The notes under the pieces are model-generated. The model was not told the DNA's origin, made no database searches, and worked only from the letters and a program-made list of their open reading frames with translations. Below, in pieces: positions 22,661 through 35,724 of a stretch of 64,000 bases of DNA. The position numbers and the translations under genes were made by a program. The stretch is from positions 26,186,501 through 26,250,500 of the forward strand of contig NC_134146.1 in NCBI RefSeq assembly GCF_033958435.1, given 5' to 3'. Within the stretch, counting starts at the first letter, position 1. Each line of letters opens with the position of its first letter. Origin of the DNA: Carettochelys insculpta (lineage: Eukaryota > Chordata > Testudines > Carettochelyidae).

Positions 22661-25036
22661 TACACAGGGCACTGAAACCCTCAGAAGCTGCTACAGTGCA
22701 AATGAACACAAAATCAGGAAGTACACATCAAATTACCGGTCAGATTGAAAACCAGCAGGATGTTTAAACAAGGAGAGAGAGAAAAGGGCATAGGAATGAT
22801 GTATGAGCAATGGCTGACTGATTCCAAGGTGTAGAAGAGCTGAGGCTTTACTGAATGTACCAACACAAAGAAACACATTTATGGCTCAGTCTTAAAACCT
22901 ACACAGTACCATGTGCTAAAACTGTAGCACTCTCCCAGAAATTGCAGGTGATCACATCCCAGGCAGAGGGATTTTTTACACTGTACTTTTATTAAACTCC
23001 TGCAAGAGCCTGCAAGTTGTCATAAACTTTGCTGCAGGGCTCCAGCATATTTTCTTTCTGAGATAGAACCAAAGTAATTGTTTTCTTCTTTGTTATTACT
23101 CCTCTGCAGCTGTAATGGATGGCAAGATGTTAAGAATTACCAGAGCTTCATTCTGCATCCCCAAGGCCTTGAAATAATGGAATGTGTGTCCCCCTGCTTT
23201 AAAGGGACTGAGCTAAAGCTTATTGAAGTCAGTGGAAAGGCTCCCACTCATTCAATGGGTGTCAGATGAGGCTGTATGGGAAGGCTTCCTCATTCATTTA
23301 CAAGGCAGGCATTCATTCAGAACCTTGTCTATTTTATGGTGCAGGATCCTGAGCTTGGGGTTATCGAGAAATGTTTTCATTTCCTCAACAGTTTATCTTG
23401 ACATACCACCATTTTGTTAGAATTAGAAAAGCAAGCTCTACATCAGATCCAAACACATTTGCACATACGATCAATCGGCAGTACACAATTGTGCCACATA
23501 AACTGATTCATGCAGCACTCTAATCTCTAGCAGCTGTGGACACTGCTTCAGAGAGTGGTGACAAAGAGAAACAGGAAACTGGTCTATATCCATGTGGCAC
23601 CTGCCTCGTGGGAAGGAAAGGATTTGACAATAGCATTAGTGAAAGCTATATTTAGATGAATTATACAGCTCTGTAATCACAGGGGCAGGGGCAGGTTGAC
23701 AATTCATATCCAGTATCTTTCCTGACTGAAACCAGATTAAATGATTTAGGAAAAAGTTGTCATATTCCACTCACTAGGTTCCCTTAGCCTTTCAAGAGTG
23801 ACCCGGCTGTTGTTTGTGGTGTAAATTCCTGCCACAAATTCACAAGCTCCTTTCTGAAAAGGCAGCTGATACCCTCATCAAACACAGTGATGGACATTCT
23901 AGGTAGTTCTGCTTCTATGGAGAGTATCTTGCCTATTTAATCTGTTTTTAATTTGATTATGAAGGCTGACTCTGTTTTAAGAACTGTAGTTATTTATTGT
24001 TTGTGTTCATCTGCTTTTCCTGTTTCTTCCTGCCCTCTGTTACAACAACAATATCATTCTCAGAAATGTTACAAACAAAGGCTAACAGCTCTGAGTGGGT
24101 AATACATATAGATCCCATCCTATTTCAAAATGTTTTTAAAAGGTCATTTTGGTTCTGATGATAATTCAGAAATTAATTATCACAAGCTGGGCTCAATAAA
24201 CACATTTTCTCACCATCTGCCAAAGCCTTTCTGCTAATCTGTGAATCAGGATAAGTCGAAACAAGGGAAGTTAGATAAAAAAAACCTAGCCCAAAACAGA
24301 AACAAACCAACACAAACAGGAAGAATTAGTGAGATTTCAAAATAGCCATGCACTTAGATACCTAATAGATGTCCCCTGGCTGTACCACTGAGAAGGCCCT
24401 GTCTCAGTTCACTCCTCACTGACCCTCAAGGAGGTGACAAAGGGCAACCTGACTGACAAAAATTTACTTCATGGGACACAGAACAAAATATGACCCTACA
24501 AACGCTATAACTGAGATTATTAAGGACTTTATACAATTCCACAAGAAGAAATTAAAGTGTTCTACCAGCACAGACAGACAGGTCCCCACCTGGAAAAGTT
24601 TACAGATGAACTCCAGGCATCATGCCAAAACATGGCTAACACTTGGAAGGGGTATGTGGGAGGAAGTGCAGGGATCAGGCCTGTCAACCAGAGAGGTCAG
24701 GAAGAGGGGACAATGGGGTTGTTTCAAAGTGACCCAGAGCTCCAGCCACTGCAACTGCTACTTTGGCACTGGTGGCAGCTGGAGCTCTGGGCCCCTTTGA
24801 ATTGCCGCAGCAGCACTACTGTGCCGCTGCATGCAGCTGTTACGGTGGGGGGGGGGCAAAAGGGAAGGTGGGAGGAACAACAATGTTGAGGTCCAGGTGG
24901 GACTAAGGACCGAATGGCCTAGGCCCTGCCCCTTCTGCCCTTTGGGCTATGGAGCTGAGCCCCCCTCCCACCTTGCCGCAGGGCCCACGGCAGCTGTCCG
25001 CAGCACTAGCAGGGATTACAGCACAAGGAACACTTT
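22661..25036. other. No gene recognised; GC-rich patch at its right end
   Basis: AT-rich unique-looking DNA to about 24600, then a GC-rich segment (24600-25030) with purine runs. Open frames there have no identifiable domains. Confidence 0.4.
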
Positions 25037-25046
25037 GTGTGATGTT

Positions 25047-25436
25047 TATCAGAGAGGTAGCTGTGTTAGTCTGTATCTTCAAGAACAACAAGAAGTCCTG
25101 TGGCACCTTATAGGCTAACATATTTTAGAGCATAAGCTTTTGTGGGCAAAGACCTGCTTCATCAGATACATGAGTGGTGGTGGGGGTGCTTTTCCAGAGG
25201 GGTATTTAAAGAGTAGGGTCCCAGTAAAAGGGAGGGCCAGAGCTGACAAGGCCTATTCAGTCAAGGTGACCTTGTCAGCTCTGGCACTCCCTTTTACTGG
25301 GACCCCACTCTTTAAATACCCCTCTGAACCCCCCCACCCCACTCATGCATCTGATGAAGTGGGTCTTTGCCCAAAAAGCTTATGCTCCAAAATCTCTGTT
25401 AGTGTATAAGGTGCCACAGGACTTCTTGTTGTTCTG
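25047..25436. mobile_element. Palindromic Penelope-type insertion (390 bp)
   Basis: A long inverted repeat centred near 25256. The left arm runs through CAAGAACAACAAGAAGTCCT, GTGGCACCTTATAGGC and GGGTCCCAGTAAAAGGGAG. The right arm returns through the complement, ending at GGACTTCTTGTTGTTCTGG. The arm sequence with GTAGCTGTGTTAGTCTGTAT and CTTCATCAGATACATGAG is a familiar terminal unit of turtle Penelope-like elements. It is flanked by an exact 10-bp duplication GTGTGATGTT (25037-25046 and 25437-25446), so the palindrome entered as one unit. No coding sequence. Confidence 0.8.
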
Positions 25437-25446
25437 GTGTGATGTT

Positions 25447-27735
25447 GGTAGATCAGATACCAGCTCTAGATAAATCTGTAGAGCACTGATAAATTCACAG
25501 CAGAAAACAAGGTCAGCTCATCTTTACATGAATATTATTAAACACAGGCATTAGGCTTGTAATGATGTGTTTAATGTTTAGACTCTGAATGCTTGCAAAT
25601 TGCTGCACACATATATCTTGCTTTTAATGTCTGTATTCCCTGCTTCAAAATAAAATGCAAGCTTGTTTTATAATTGTAAAAATGCCTGCTGTGAACTTGT
25701 AAACTCAGATGGGAAGAGTGGTTCTGCTCACCCATTCAGGAGGACTATTAAAATTAACTGGACAATCATAGCACAAAAGGTTTGCTAATTCCCTGTGTTT
25801 GCATGGGGAAGTACATGCATAAAGCCTTGTCTTATTGGTCTGAACACTGGAAGGGAGAAATAAAAATAACTAACATGAAGATTTCTTTTCTTTGCTGCCT
25901 AGACTCTCCCAAGGGCAAGAATTAAGCAGCAAAAAGCAGAGAATCCCATGGTCATCTTGGTTATGCCTTTGAAAGACATTCATTGCTGACACAATACTAC
26001 ATCTGTCAGCTTTCGAATCACAGACTGGAACTCATTTGTTATATATATTTACTTTAACCTGTAAATTACTCTCATTTCTTTTTCCTAATTAATACATAAA
26101 TAACGTATATAGTTGATTATAGGATTGGTTACAGGCTTTTGTTTTTGACATCTCAGGTGCAAATTAAACAGGATAAGTGACTGTTCTCTTGTGACTGGAA
26201 GCAACCTGAATATTTTGAGAGGTTTTATTTATTTATTTATTTGTTTGTTTTTATGTAAGTGACCATTTGTCACTAGTCCAGCTTTTTCCAGTGTGGGGCA
26301 GATATTCAAAGCGTCACAGCTAAATATAAGGAAAATACTCTGGAGACAGCTCAGGTTAGCCAGTAACATGCTGCTTCTTGGTTCACCAGTTCCCTCTTCT
26401 GGTTCTCATAGTCCATTGCACCTAAAGGACAACTGTATTTAAAGTTAGTTACAGTTCCTTACCCCTTGCTCTCTGTAGCTCTCACTTCCCCAGTTTTCTG
26501 CCCTACCATTTTATTGACTGTCTCTCTCTGTCTCTGTTCTTATTTCTACCCTTTCGAGGTCTCTCTATAACATCTTCCTTGTCTCTCAGCCTTCTCTGTG
26601 TTCTGTTGCTCAGCTTTGTCTTACTACTTACCGCCTGTTGACTTCACATGGGAACTCCCTTTGCGCACCAAGTCTCAATCCTCTGATTCACCCAGGAGGA
26701 AAGGCTTTAACTGTGGGGGTGAGATCCAAAGCACTTACCTTCCAAATTAATGGATTGCTCGACTTCTCCTCCTAATCCATTTTAGGATGGGATGTTCAGA
26801 ACAGTTGTACTAGGATATTAATGGCAGGCCATATGGGAAGTATTCAGATGTGTTTTCACCTGCACCAGATACCTCCTCCTGAAATGAAAATGTTTTCATG
26901 ATTTTTTGTCATCTTTCCAGAGCATGTAGTAATAGCAATTAAATATTTGTTTATCGCATTAGGAACTAATTGCATGGAAGAGCTCATGTGGAATTATTCA
27001 AAACTACAGAAGTCTGAGGCCACGCACTTTTTTTTTAAAACTTCAATAAAATTCAAGAGTAGAGCCACATTTAAAAAAAATGTTAATGGAGAAAAAAATC
27101 AGTGCTGATATAGTGTTAGTCAACTCACAAATTGCAAAAGTATTTGTAGCACTGAGCTGTATTCTCCTAAAAACAAGAGTTTACAGTGGGGAATGCTATC
27201 TCAACCTGAACATCAGAGGAATAAATAGCAATAAATACATATAGTGTGTGGGTGTGCGTGCACACTAACATAGTATAGCCTCACTAGTTCACCGTAGTGA
27301 GCAGGAAACACGCAGTGCATTACTGAATTTCTTTAAAATGGCAAGTAAATGAACAAATATTCTATGAATCCTATCAACCCATGGGGCAAGTTCATCACTG
27401 AATCACACCCCTTTAAGTGCCACTTAATGAGTGGAGTATTGTGTAGAAGTGAGAGCAGAACATTTTTCCTTTCTCTTTACCAGCCTGTGCTTCTCCTCAC
27501 CCATCCTCCACAGTATCTATCTACAGTACCTATCAATGTATTTCTAAAAAAGTCATGTATGCATGTATTTTACCTTTAATGACTATTGATAATGTTTCAT
27601 GATGATCTAGTAAATATACATAACTATGTTTGTAAAAATAACAAAATCTTATTAACATGAAACTCTTGATAGCAGGCTTTGCCAGTAAATTTGCAAAGAA
27701 GTAGGGAGTGATCTGCTGGCTTTACACATGAGGTG
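25447..27735. other. No gene recognised
   Basis: AT-rich DNA with an ATTT-type microsatellite at 26226-26254. No exon or repeat family assigned. Confidence 0.4.
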
Positions 27736-27737
27736 TG

Positions 27738-28176
27738 TACAGGGTGACCACATTGCCTTAAGGTAGATATGGGACACTTGCCTCCAGGGCTGCTGTCTCA
27801 CGTCACGACTCCTTGGAGATGAGCGCTGCTGCTCCCAGTGAGGCACCAGGGATGGCGGCTCTGCAGCCTTATGATGGAGAGAGTTAGGGAGGGAGACTCT
27901 GCAACCTTCTGGTGGGGGAGGTGCCTAAAAAGGGATTTTGCAGCCTCCTAGCAGGGGTGACACAGTGAAGCAGGGCACCCGTCCTGCATAGCTTCCCCAC
28001 AGCAGAAGCTGCTTCCTTGAGGCATGGTGTGCTGAGGAACGAGGTACCCACTCTGTGAAGGGGCTCCTCAGCAGCAGAAGCTGCCTTCCCTAGGTGTGCG
28101 ATGCCAGGGAATGAGGCAGCTGCCTCAGTGAGCAGCTTGCTGGCAGTGAGAACTGACACCATGGGATCCTTGGGTA
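27738..28176. repeat. GC-rich dispersed repeat, unclassified
   Basis: Starts CAGGGTGACCACATTGCC and continues GC-rich with CAG/CTG-rich blocks. The opening resembles the complement of the GATATGGTCACCCTACC end of the repeat at 52566-52943. The right end is cut by Penelope sequence at 28177, so an insertion there is plausible. Class unknown. Confidence 0.35.
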
Positions 28177-28380
28177 TGGGGCAAGGTGATTTGCTCACCT
28201 CGATTATCTTTTTCTGATTTGTCCTCCTTGCTTACTGTTTTGGGTTCTCTGTGCCTTAAATATTGAGTCTGTTCTGGTCTGGCTATGGTCTGAAGAAGTG
28301 GGTCTGTCCCACGAAAGCTCACCTAATAAACTATTTTGCTAGTCTTTAAAGTGCTACTTGACTGCTTTTTGTTTTAAAAA
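28177..28380 (+). mobile_element. Penelope-like terminal fragment (solo)
   Basis: Inverse orientation to the 4545 and 5445 copies. Shows TCTGATTTGTCCTCCTTGC, GTGCCTTAAATATTGAGTCT, TCTGAAGAAGTGGGTCTGTC, CACGAAAGCTCACCTAATAA and AGTGCTACTTGACTGC. No RT coding sequence is attached. Confidence 0.7.
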
Positions 28381-29332
28381 AGAATTGTGTATGTTACTAG
28401 AAATGACAAGGACTCAGCATCTTACTATACTTAAGATCTTGCCAGGTAAATTGTATTACTGAACTAAAGCGGAGGATGAAAACGGCACAACCCACCATCT
28501 CTTTCTCATAGTATCTGCTTGGAAGTGGATAGAGCATCTGACCCTCTAAGGGAGGAAGGTTAGTACCACTGGTATCCAGGGAAGCAGGAGAATAAGTAGC
28601 TTGCAACACATAATCAAAGAATGACAATCTAAACATAACACAAGAGACAACACAGGCAGAGTGGAAGCAGGAATTGATGGTTCTCAGTAGTAGGTCCCTG
28701 CTGTGTGAAGAGCCTGCCTCAGCCCTTCCAGGAAGCTATTTAAACAGCATGCACTGACAGCCTGCCCAACTTGTTCGCCAGCAGTCCCAGGCTGCTCTTT
28801 ATCTCGCTTTTTCAAGAGCCTGCCCCACCCATTTTCCAGCCCTGCCAGGAAGCCCTTTAAACTACACATCAACAGAAAGGACAATTTGTCCTTAAAAATA
28901 AGCTGGGACACTCTCCATGGCATTAGCTGCTAATTATTATTTGTGTTAGGAGCACCTCTTTTTATATTTCTATAAATCTATATAACTATATAACCTGAGT
29001 CTCTGACTATTCTACATCTCTTATGAGACTCCTCTACCTTTGAAAATTCAGTGCAGTCCATGGTTATCTCTCTTCTAAGCCTCAGACTTTATGACTCTGA
29101 AATCTGGTGTTCACAATATAGGGTAAGGATGTATCTAACTAGGGAGCCATCAGAGCTTATGAGATTCAATAGCATTAGATTTGCAGTAAAATAGCAGGAA
29201 AGCTGAAGACCAGACATTCAAAGGCAGTGGCGGCTGTGCTGTGTTCAGAATGAAGTTTTTACATAATCTTGTAGCACAGGTTCCCTTATTTTTAAAAATT
29301 ATCGTGAAACTCCAAAATGCCAGCAGTCTGAC
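28381..29332. other. No gene recognised
   Basis: Anonymous sequence. Open frames of 79 codons on the minus strand lack any domain. Confidence 0.4.
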
Positions 29333-29335
29333 TTA

Positions 29336-29849
29336 GGGTAGGTCTACACAGCACAGCTGTTATTTCAAAAAAACTATTCTTGCATCTATATGATGCAACT
29401 TCTTTTTCAAAATAATTTCAAAATAGTGGTTGAATTATTTCAAAATTGGTAATCCTCATTCTACAAGGAGTAGGAATCGCTACTTTGAAATAAGCGCTAT
29501 TTTGAAATAGGCACTATGGCCATGTCTACACTACCCCTCCCTTTTGGAAGGGGCATTTATATGACACAGATCAGAACTGATATGACTATTCAGCACCTCA
29601 TTAGCATAATGGGGGTCAGTCGCACTTCAAAAATTCTGTTTTTGAAAAGCAAACTGGACGTGTAGATGCAGGTACTTTGAAATAAACCCCAGACTTTGAA
29701 ATTCCCTTATTCCAAATTTCAAAAGAGAGGGGTAGTGTGGACACAGCCTGTGAGTGCATACAATGTATTATTGTGCGTAGCAGCATTATTTTCAAATAAC
29801 TATTCCGGAATAGCTTATTTCAGAATAAGGTTGCTGTGTAGACATACCT
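29336..29849. mobile_element. MITE (outer) interrupted by a second MITE
   Basis: The outer ends GGGTAGGTCTACACAGC and GCTGTGTAGACATACCT are inverted repeats. The subterminal sequence on both sides is TTATTTCA/TGAAATAA-rich. The element is about 280 bp once the inner MITE (29518-29748) is removed. Flanking triplets TTA/GTA agree at two bases. No coding capacity. Confidence 0.75.
29518..29748. mobile_element. MITE (inner), 'CTCATTAGCAT' family
   Basis: Ends GGCCATGTCTACACTACCCC and GGGGTAGTGTGGACACAGCC; contains CAGCACCTCATTAGCATAAT as in copies 1 and 2, but is shorter. Flanking triplets TAT/TGT differ by one base. It lies wholly inside the outer MITE and so is the younger insertion. Confidence 0.8.
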
Positions 29850-29852
29850 GTA

Positions 29853-32800
29853 TTTATTTCCACTAGGAACAATACTGCTAATACTTACAGAAATTTTTAA
29901 ATCTTCAGTAGTAGCCCCTATTTAAATTTGTTGCTTCAAAGATAAAACTCCTGTCTTCATTCAGACTTTTAAAGGGAGAGGCATTGCCAATATTAAATCA
30001 TTTGTTTAAAAAATGCTCTGCCTGTGTTTTTATTAATATCTGAGAGTGATAACTAAAGAATTTTAGAGAGACAATGTGGATGAGGAAATATCTTTCATTA
30101 GGACACTTTTACTGGTGAGAGAGACAAGCTTTAGAGCTGCTTACAATGTCACAGCTATGACACCCTTTGTCTGCCTAACATCCTGGGACCAACATGGCTA
30201 TCAAAACACCGCATAACATAATTTTAAGGCACTAAGGTCCCATTTCTACAAACACTTACTTCCCTGCCCAATGCTACTCATTCACAGTAGGTAAAGTAAG
30301 ACCAAAAGTGAGTGTCTGTAGGACTGGGCTTGTTACATGGTTCCATTTTTACATGGCTGTTCAGTTTGTGCATGTCTCCCAATTCAGACAATGAAACTGG
30401 GCAGATCATCCTTGCTTTTTATGTAAAGTCATTTTCTTTTCTGGTTCTCATGCATTAATCCAGAACTAAAGCATTTGGGTTTCCAACACTGTAAGAGATG
30501 TTGAAATGATCAACAAAGCTAAACTCTGTTTTCACAGAAACTGACACCAATGTGGAGCTATAGAGATGGCACCAAATCACACCAATCATCCACACATACC
30601 TGGATCCAAATTCTGACAGTGCAAACTGCTCCGTGGGTTTAGCTTTGGAAAACAAAAATAGACTGACAAGGTTTTGCACTTTAAAACAGAACCAACCCCA
30701 TGGGCTTTGAGCTCTGTGTAATAACCTTTTCTATCTTGCTCTTTGTCTTAAATTGTATGTCTGAACCAACTGGCTTTACCCCTTTAAAGCTTTAATTGAC
30801 TGAGAAATCATATATGTGATCCTGAACTACTGGATTGGAGTGGGATTAGGCCAGTTGAAGCAATAGTAGTTGTTGCCAACCCAGTAGTGTAGCCTATTTA
30901 AATGCACACTCTGGCCTAAATTTAGCCACGCCTTGAGAGCGTGTACTTCCATTGAAACAGTATGTGGAGTTGCATCCACTCGTGCTGGGGCTGAATCAAG
31001 ACTTTAAAGAGTAACCAGCTGTTCCAAATGTCCAGCCTATATACTCGGTTTTATAGGTCTGGATGGATTGTTGCTTTTATATGTGCAGTATTTGCTTTTA
31101 TGATCACATGCCCTAAAATCATTAACACAGTTATTGTTTCATGTGTATAGGCTGGAGGGCAAGGTGAAATGCTTGATGCAGGAAAATGAACCTCCACATT
31201 GGAGATGATGGGAGATTTAGTCCTATCTAGGAAGCACATGCTCTGGTTTCTCTTCAGATCGTATAAATCTTTTGCCTTTTAGCTCCTCACCAGATCTGCT
31301 CCTTTGTGTGACCACATTCAAAACATCTAGGGCTACTTAAACATAAATACAATTACACTAGACTAAATTAGCCCCACCCCAAATCTTTGGCATATATGCT
31401 TACAATTTAAAGGCATGTCAACTCTACTGCACTCAGTCCCAGTTTTTAATTCCTGGCTAAGGACACTAGACACTGAATGTCTGATGAGTTTTTTTCCCCC
31501 ATGGCTGGGAGCCACATAACCACAGTCCCCTTAAAAGTATTTCAGTAGTGAGTGATCCAAGACAGAAGACTGGAGCCAAGTAAATTCTGTCAAAACTATG
31601 ACTGAAGGCTATTTCCAAAAAGCTGTACTGATACAGGCTTAGCATAGTTTGGTGCTTCTTTGTGAGTAAAGATCTGTGTTTCAAACATCCATTTTTGTGG
31701 GCTATGACTCACTCGTAGGAGGATCCTAGCATAGCCTGCTCATATGTTAATAAAAATCATTAAGTGTGGATGCAAACTGAGCTCCTCCTGTAACTATCTG
31801 AAAATATCTAACTCACAAGTATTAAGGGTGAATTCTCTGTTCTCTTCAAAATGTCTTTAATGGAGTTATAACAAGGTAAAATGGGTGTAGCAGCATGGAA
31901 AGATAATGGGAGGAAAGGATTGAAGATAATGAAACATAGTTTCGTGCCTTTTCAGGAATCCTAATACCCTTACTACTGGAATTGGAGATGACAGCACACA
32001 GTCCCCCTGAGGAAGGCCTCAGCACCTCTCAAGATCAGGCCCCTTGCGTGATAAATACTTGGAAATAAAAAGGTATGAAATATAAATTTTCATGTCAATG
32101 GGCTGGATTCACAGCAGAGCACTTTTGTCTTCAATAATTGACTTAAATTGAGTTCTACTGATTTCCAGCAGCTGAACTTTATTTATAGATAAATATCTTT
32201 TCCCATGAATAAGCAGTTAGCCAGATTATAATTGAAGTATCCTTTTAAAAAATTAATCTCCATTTCTCCCTCCACATTATGTAGCCAGCCACCTTGGACA
32301 ATGCCCCACACAGGCTGTAATATGATGGCAATGCTCAAACAGGCTTTCTTGTGAGAGAAAAAAAAGAGATGCCTCACAGTCTTGCTGTGTTTCAGGAACA
32401 AATCCAAGATGGTTACAACACAGGAGTCCCCATAGCCTCCTCTGGAGGTTTAAAAGCTTTATTTCCTACAAGAAAAGCATATCTGAGCATTGTTTATGTT
32501 GGACTGAACTTCATATGGGATTGCTGCTAGGAACTGACAGCAGATGATGTATGACAGCCAATGATATGTACAGCATAGTCTTGTCAAGAGAACGGATAAT
32601 CCCCAGTCCTTAACTATGCACTCTCTTGACTACAGTCTTGCAAGGATCTTATCAGCTATTCTGGACATAACATTTACAAAGCACAAGTGAGAAATGGCAA
32701 CATAAATATATTTAATTTTAAAAAACTTTTAAACTAACGAATAAGGGAGGCCAAAGATAGTAACACATATTAGGGTTTATAGAACAAAAACGTTCAAAAG

Positions 32801-33225
32801 GTGAAAGGAACTTCTCAAAGAACATACATATATTGTATTACCAGTCAGAGCTGGGAATTGCAACAACAGAAGGAATAACTCAATACCCATGAAAATTATT
32901 TCTTATTAATTAGATCTATTTTCATATAGAATGTTAAGGTACAAAACAAAAACTTTTCTACAGACTCACTAAAATGGACTGGTTTGGTTGTTCAGCCCAT
33001 CAACAACTATTTAATCCATCAGCAATTATCTCTTTGGATACAGTTTGGACTTGTGCTTCCAATTTCAAATGAATGCAAGCATTAAATATATACACAGATA
33101 CTACTTTATAAAGCAGCAGGCAGAAAATAGTCATGGTGCTTTGCCAACAGACAAGACAACAAAATTCCTGCCCTGATGAGCTTCCAGTCTTGCTTGTCTA
33201 TATGAGAAATTAGTCTGTAGCAAGC
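29853..33225. other. No gene; one retroelement relic
   Basis: Contains at 30062-30220 a relic with GATGAGGAAATATCTTTCAT, GGTGAGAGAGACAAGC and CCTGGGACCAACATGGC (family also at 8826 and 22562). The remainder, to 33225, is anonymous AT-rich DNA with chance open frames. Confidence 0.4.
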
Positions 33226-33229
33226 TGGT

Positions 33230-33660
33230 GTTCACATATACCACACTTGCCTGCTGCAGACTAACTGTGGACTGACTGTCTGTGTGGACTCTGCTGTTGT
33301 GCATTTATGCACTTTGATCTATTTCTGTTTCAAAGATGACTAGATAAAAGTGCAAACTCCTACAAAATGTTAATCCACATCAGCAGGAGCCACGGAGACA
33401 GATATTCCATACCAGGCTTGTGTGAGGTAAATTCATATCCTAGTTTACTGCAGACTAACTGTCTGTATAGATAAGATTTATTTTCAAGGCCTTTGTGCAT
33501 GGAACTCCCAAATATTTCAAAGGGAGATTTTGCCCAAGGAGGGTATGCAGGACAGGACATTGAACATGACAGATAGACAGTCAGATAGTGTAATATGATG
33601 CACTTCACAAATAGCAGAATTTTCCATCTGTTAGACAATGGCATGTTGTGTATGTTGCGC
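33230..33660. repeat. Dispersed repeat, copy A
   Basis: Shares an ordered series of blocks with 37005-37420. These are GCACTTTGATCTA(T/C)TTC, CAAA(G/A)A(T/A)GACTA(G/A)ATAAA, GGCTTGTGTG(A/G)GGTA(A/G)ATTCA, CCCA(A/G)ATATTTCA(A/G)(A/T)GGGAG and TTTGCCCAAG/TCTGCCCAAG. Non-coding. The class is unknown; the arrangement suggests a diverged transposon family. Confidence 0.6.
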
Positions 33661-34486
33661 TTTACTTGCTAAATATATAGCACATTGACAATGACCTGAT
33701 TGTATTACTGTGTCATATTTTGGCCTTGTCCACATTAGCACCACAGCTGTGTGGGGAAGGATCATGTTAGCATGGCTCTTATCAGCAGAGTGCTAATATG
33801 ATTTGGTTAATTATTGTAGGCAGTGGTATGAAAATCTTTTATCATTAAGATAAGTAGGACTGATGCTCTGTCTTACTGCATGCAGGACAACCTATTTTTA
33901 CAGGAACCTTTTTTCATAGCATTAAGCATTCTCTAGTCAAACTGCTATGGATATGATTGTTCTGCCAATCCAGCGATCTCACTAGCTGAATATCCCTAAA
34001 TTCTTTCTAATAGGGCTTACAAAGGTTCATAAGAGTTTGCACCACTGTCATTTTAATTACACATTCCTTAGATTTGGCCTGAAGCTCTTTTAGTTCCAGA
34101 ACTACTAACCAAATATGCTAAAGAGCTGCATCTGTATAAACACGAGGCAGTGAAGTGTCAGATTTCCTTCTCTTCTTCACAGTTGTTTAAAGCCAGAAGT
34201 TAATGGTATTAGTGGGATCAGATGTCTTGTGGTTGGGGAAAGCATGATTACAGTAAATTTGTAACTTTGCCACATATTCTTTTAAAAACATTTCTTCTCC
34301 CTTTTGTGCTTTAACAGAACATCTATGAAATAAAATTAAAGCTAAATGAAATTTGGAATTGCCATTCTATGGAAAACCTCGACATTTCAACTTTTATTTT
34401 CATCCCAAACTGGAACAGACAGTTGGCATTTCTAACAATTTTGCAAAACAGAAATTCTGAAAAATTTACATTCCAAAACGATGAAA
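33661..34486. other. No gene recognised
   Basis: Anonymous AT-rich sequence. A possible fragment of a MITE end (GGCCTTGTCCACATTAGC at 33723) has no partner. Confidence 0.4.
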
Positions 34487-34489
34487 TCA

Positions 34490-34790
34490 AACATATAGAA
34501 CTGGAGGGGACCTGATAAGATCATCTAGTTCAGTGGTGTTCTCCCTTTTTGAGAACTGGGCCAGCTTGCTGTCTTCCTAAACTATGTCACGGAGATACCA
34601 AGGACCATTTCTGGTCCACAGACAGGTTTGTTGAGAAACACTGATCAGTCCATTCATCTGCACTCAGCCAGGACCTAGTATACCTAGACCACCTTGAGAG
34701 GTATTTGTTTAACTTATTCTTAAAAATTTTCAATGACTGTGATAGGTATGGCAATTTCCTGCAATACTGTTGGAAGATCTTGCTGTATTA
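34490..34790 (-). mobile_element. CR1 LINE 3' fragment, interrupted
   Basis: Reads GAACTGGAGGGGACCTGATA, AGATCATCTAGTT, then after a 113-bp interruption CACTCAGCCAGGACCTAGTA, TACCTAGACCACCTTGAGAG and ATTCTTAAAAATTTTCAATG. In order these are the reverse complement of the CR1 3' end. Non-coding and 5'-truncated. Confidence 0.75.
34531..34643. mobile_element. Tiny hAT-like MITE inside CR1 (113 bp)
   Basis: Ends CAGTGGTGTTCTCCC and TTGAGAAACACTG form a hAT-style inverted repeat (CAGTG...CACTG). It splits a CR1 copy exactly at its ATCTAGT(T/C) site. The flanking octamers are only partly alike (ATCTAGTT, ATCAGTCC), so the duplication has decayed. Confidence 0.65.
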
Positions 34791-35724
34791 ATGAATGTAT
34801 CAAATGCATATATCATGTGGGACAGTGGATGTATGTAATTCCATGGGGGTAGGGTCACCTCAGTTCTGATATATGAAATGAGGAACAGTGGGGGCGAGGG
34901 ATGTGGGGGAGAAAGGTCAGGGAAAAGGCAAATTTACTCAGGTTGTAACACCTTCAGAGAGGTACCATCATTTGGAGAGGCTTGCACATACAGTTCAAAT
35001 TGGATTCTTTGTGGCCAATAGACAAAGAAAGACCTGTAAACCTGAGTGTAACCTGACTCAGGGCTCTTTTTCTGATCCAGCAAAGGGACAGGATGCTTCT
35101 GTGCAAAAGGAGGGCCTTTTCTCCCCTGACAATCCTTAAGAAAGGGGTGGAAGAACTGCTGACACCAACCAGAATCCTTGTAGAGCTTATTAGCATGTGT
35201 CTAGGTTCTTTTATTTTTGTTCATGTTTTCTCTCAAATGCTTTTATTTAAAGAACGAATGTGCTTGCTTACAAAAAGCTGAGTGGTAATTTAACGTTGTG
35301 GGCAATAATGATGCTGATAGCCTCTGAGCAGGGTAAAGTAGGCCTGCTGAGGCAGTCTGACACGTTGGGAAATTCATAGCCTGGGCAGAGAAAGGGTGTA
35401 GCCCTGTCAGGAGGGAGAGGACATATGCCTTTGCCCAACAGTAGTAGTGTCTGGGGAGCCAGAAGCCTGACAGTGGATGACCTTGTTGGACCACAGAGGG
35501 GAATGAAGCTGCAAACCTCTCTTGGAAGCCTATCTGAGTGCTAAATTATAGTTAGAAATTCTCCTAATATCTAACCTAAAATCTCCTTTTCTGCAGATTA
35601 AGCCTATTACTTTTTGCTCTATCTTCAATGGACAGGAAGAGGACTACTTCAACACTATTGATCAAAACAAAATATTTAAACAGTCCCAAGACTGAAAAGC
35701 CTCACTTCAATTTGTTGAAATACT
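34791..35724. other. No gene recognised
   Basis: Contains GTTGTAACACCTTCAGAG and later CTCTGAGCAGGGTAAAGTAG-type text, which may be an old LTR-class repeat, but ends cannot be fixed. No exon. Confidence 0.35.
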
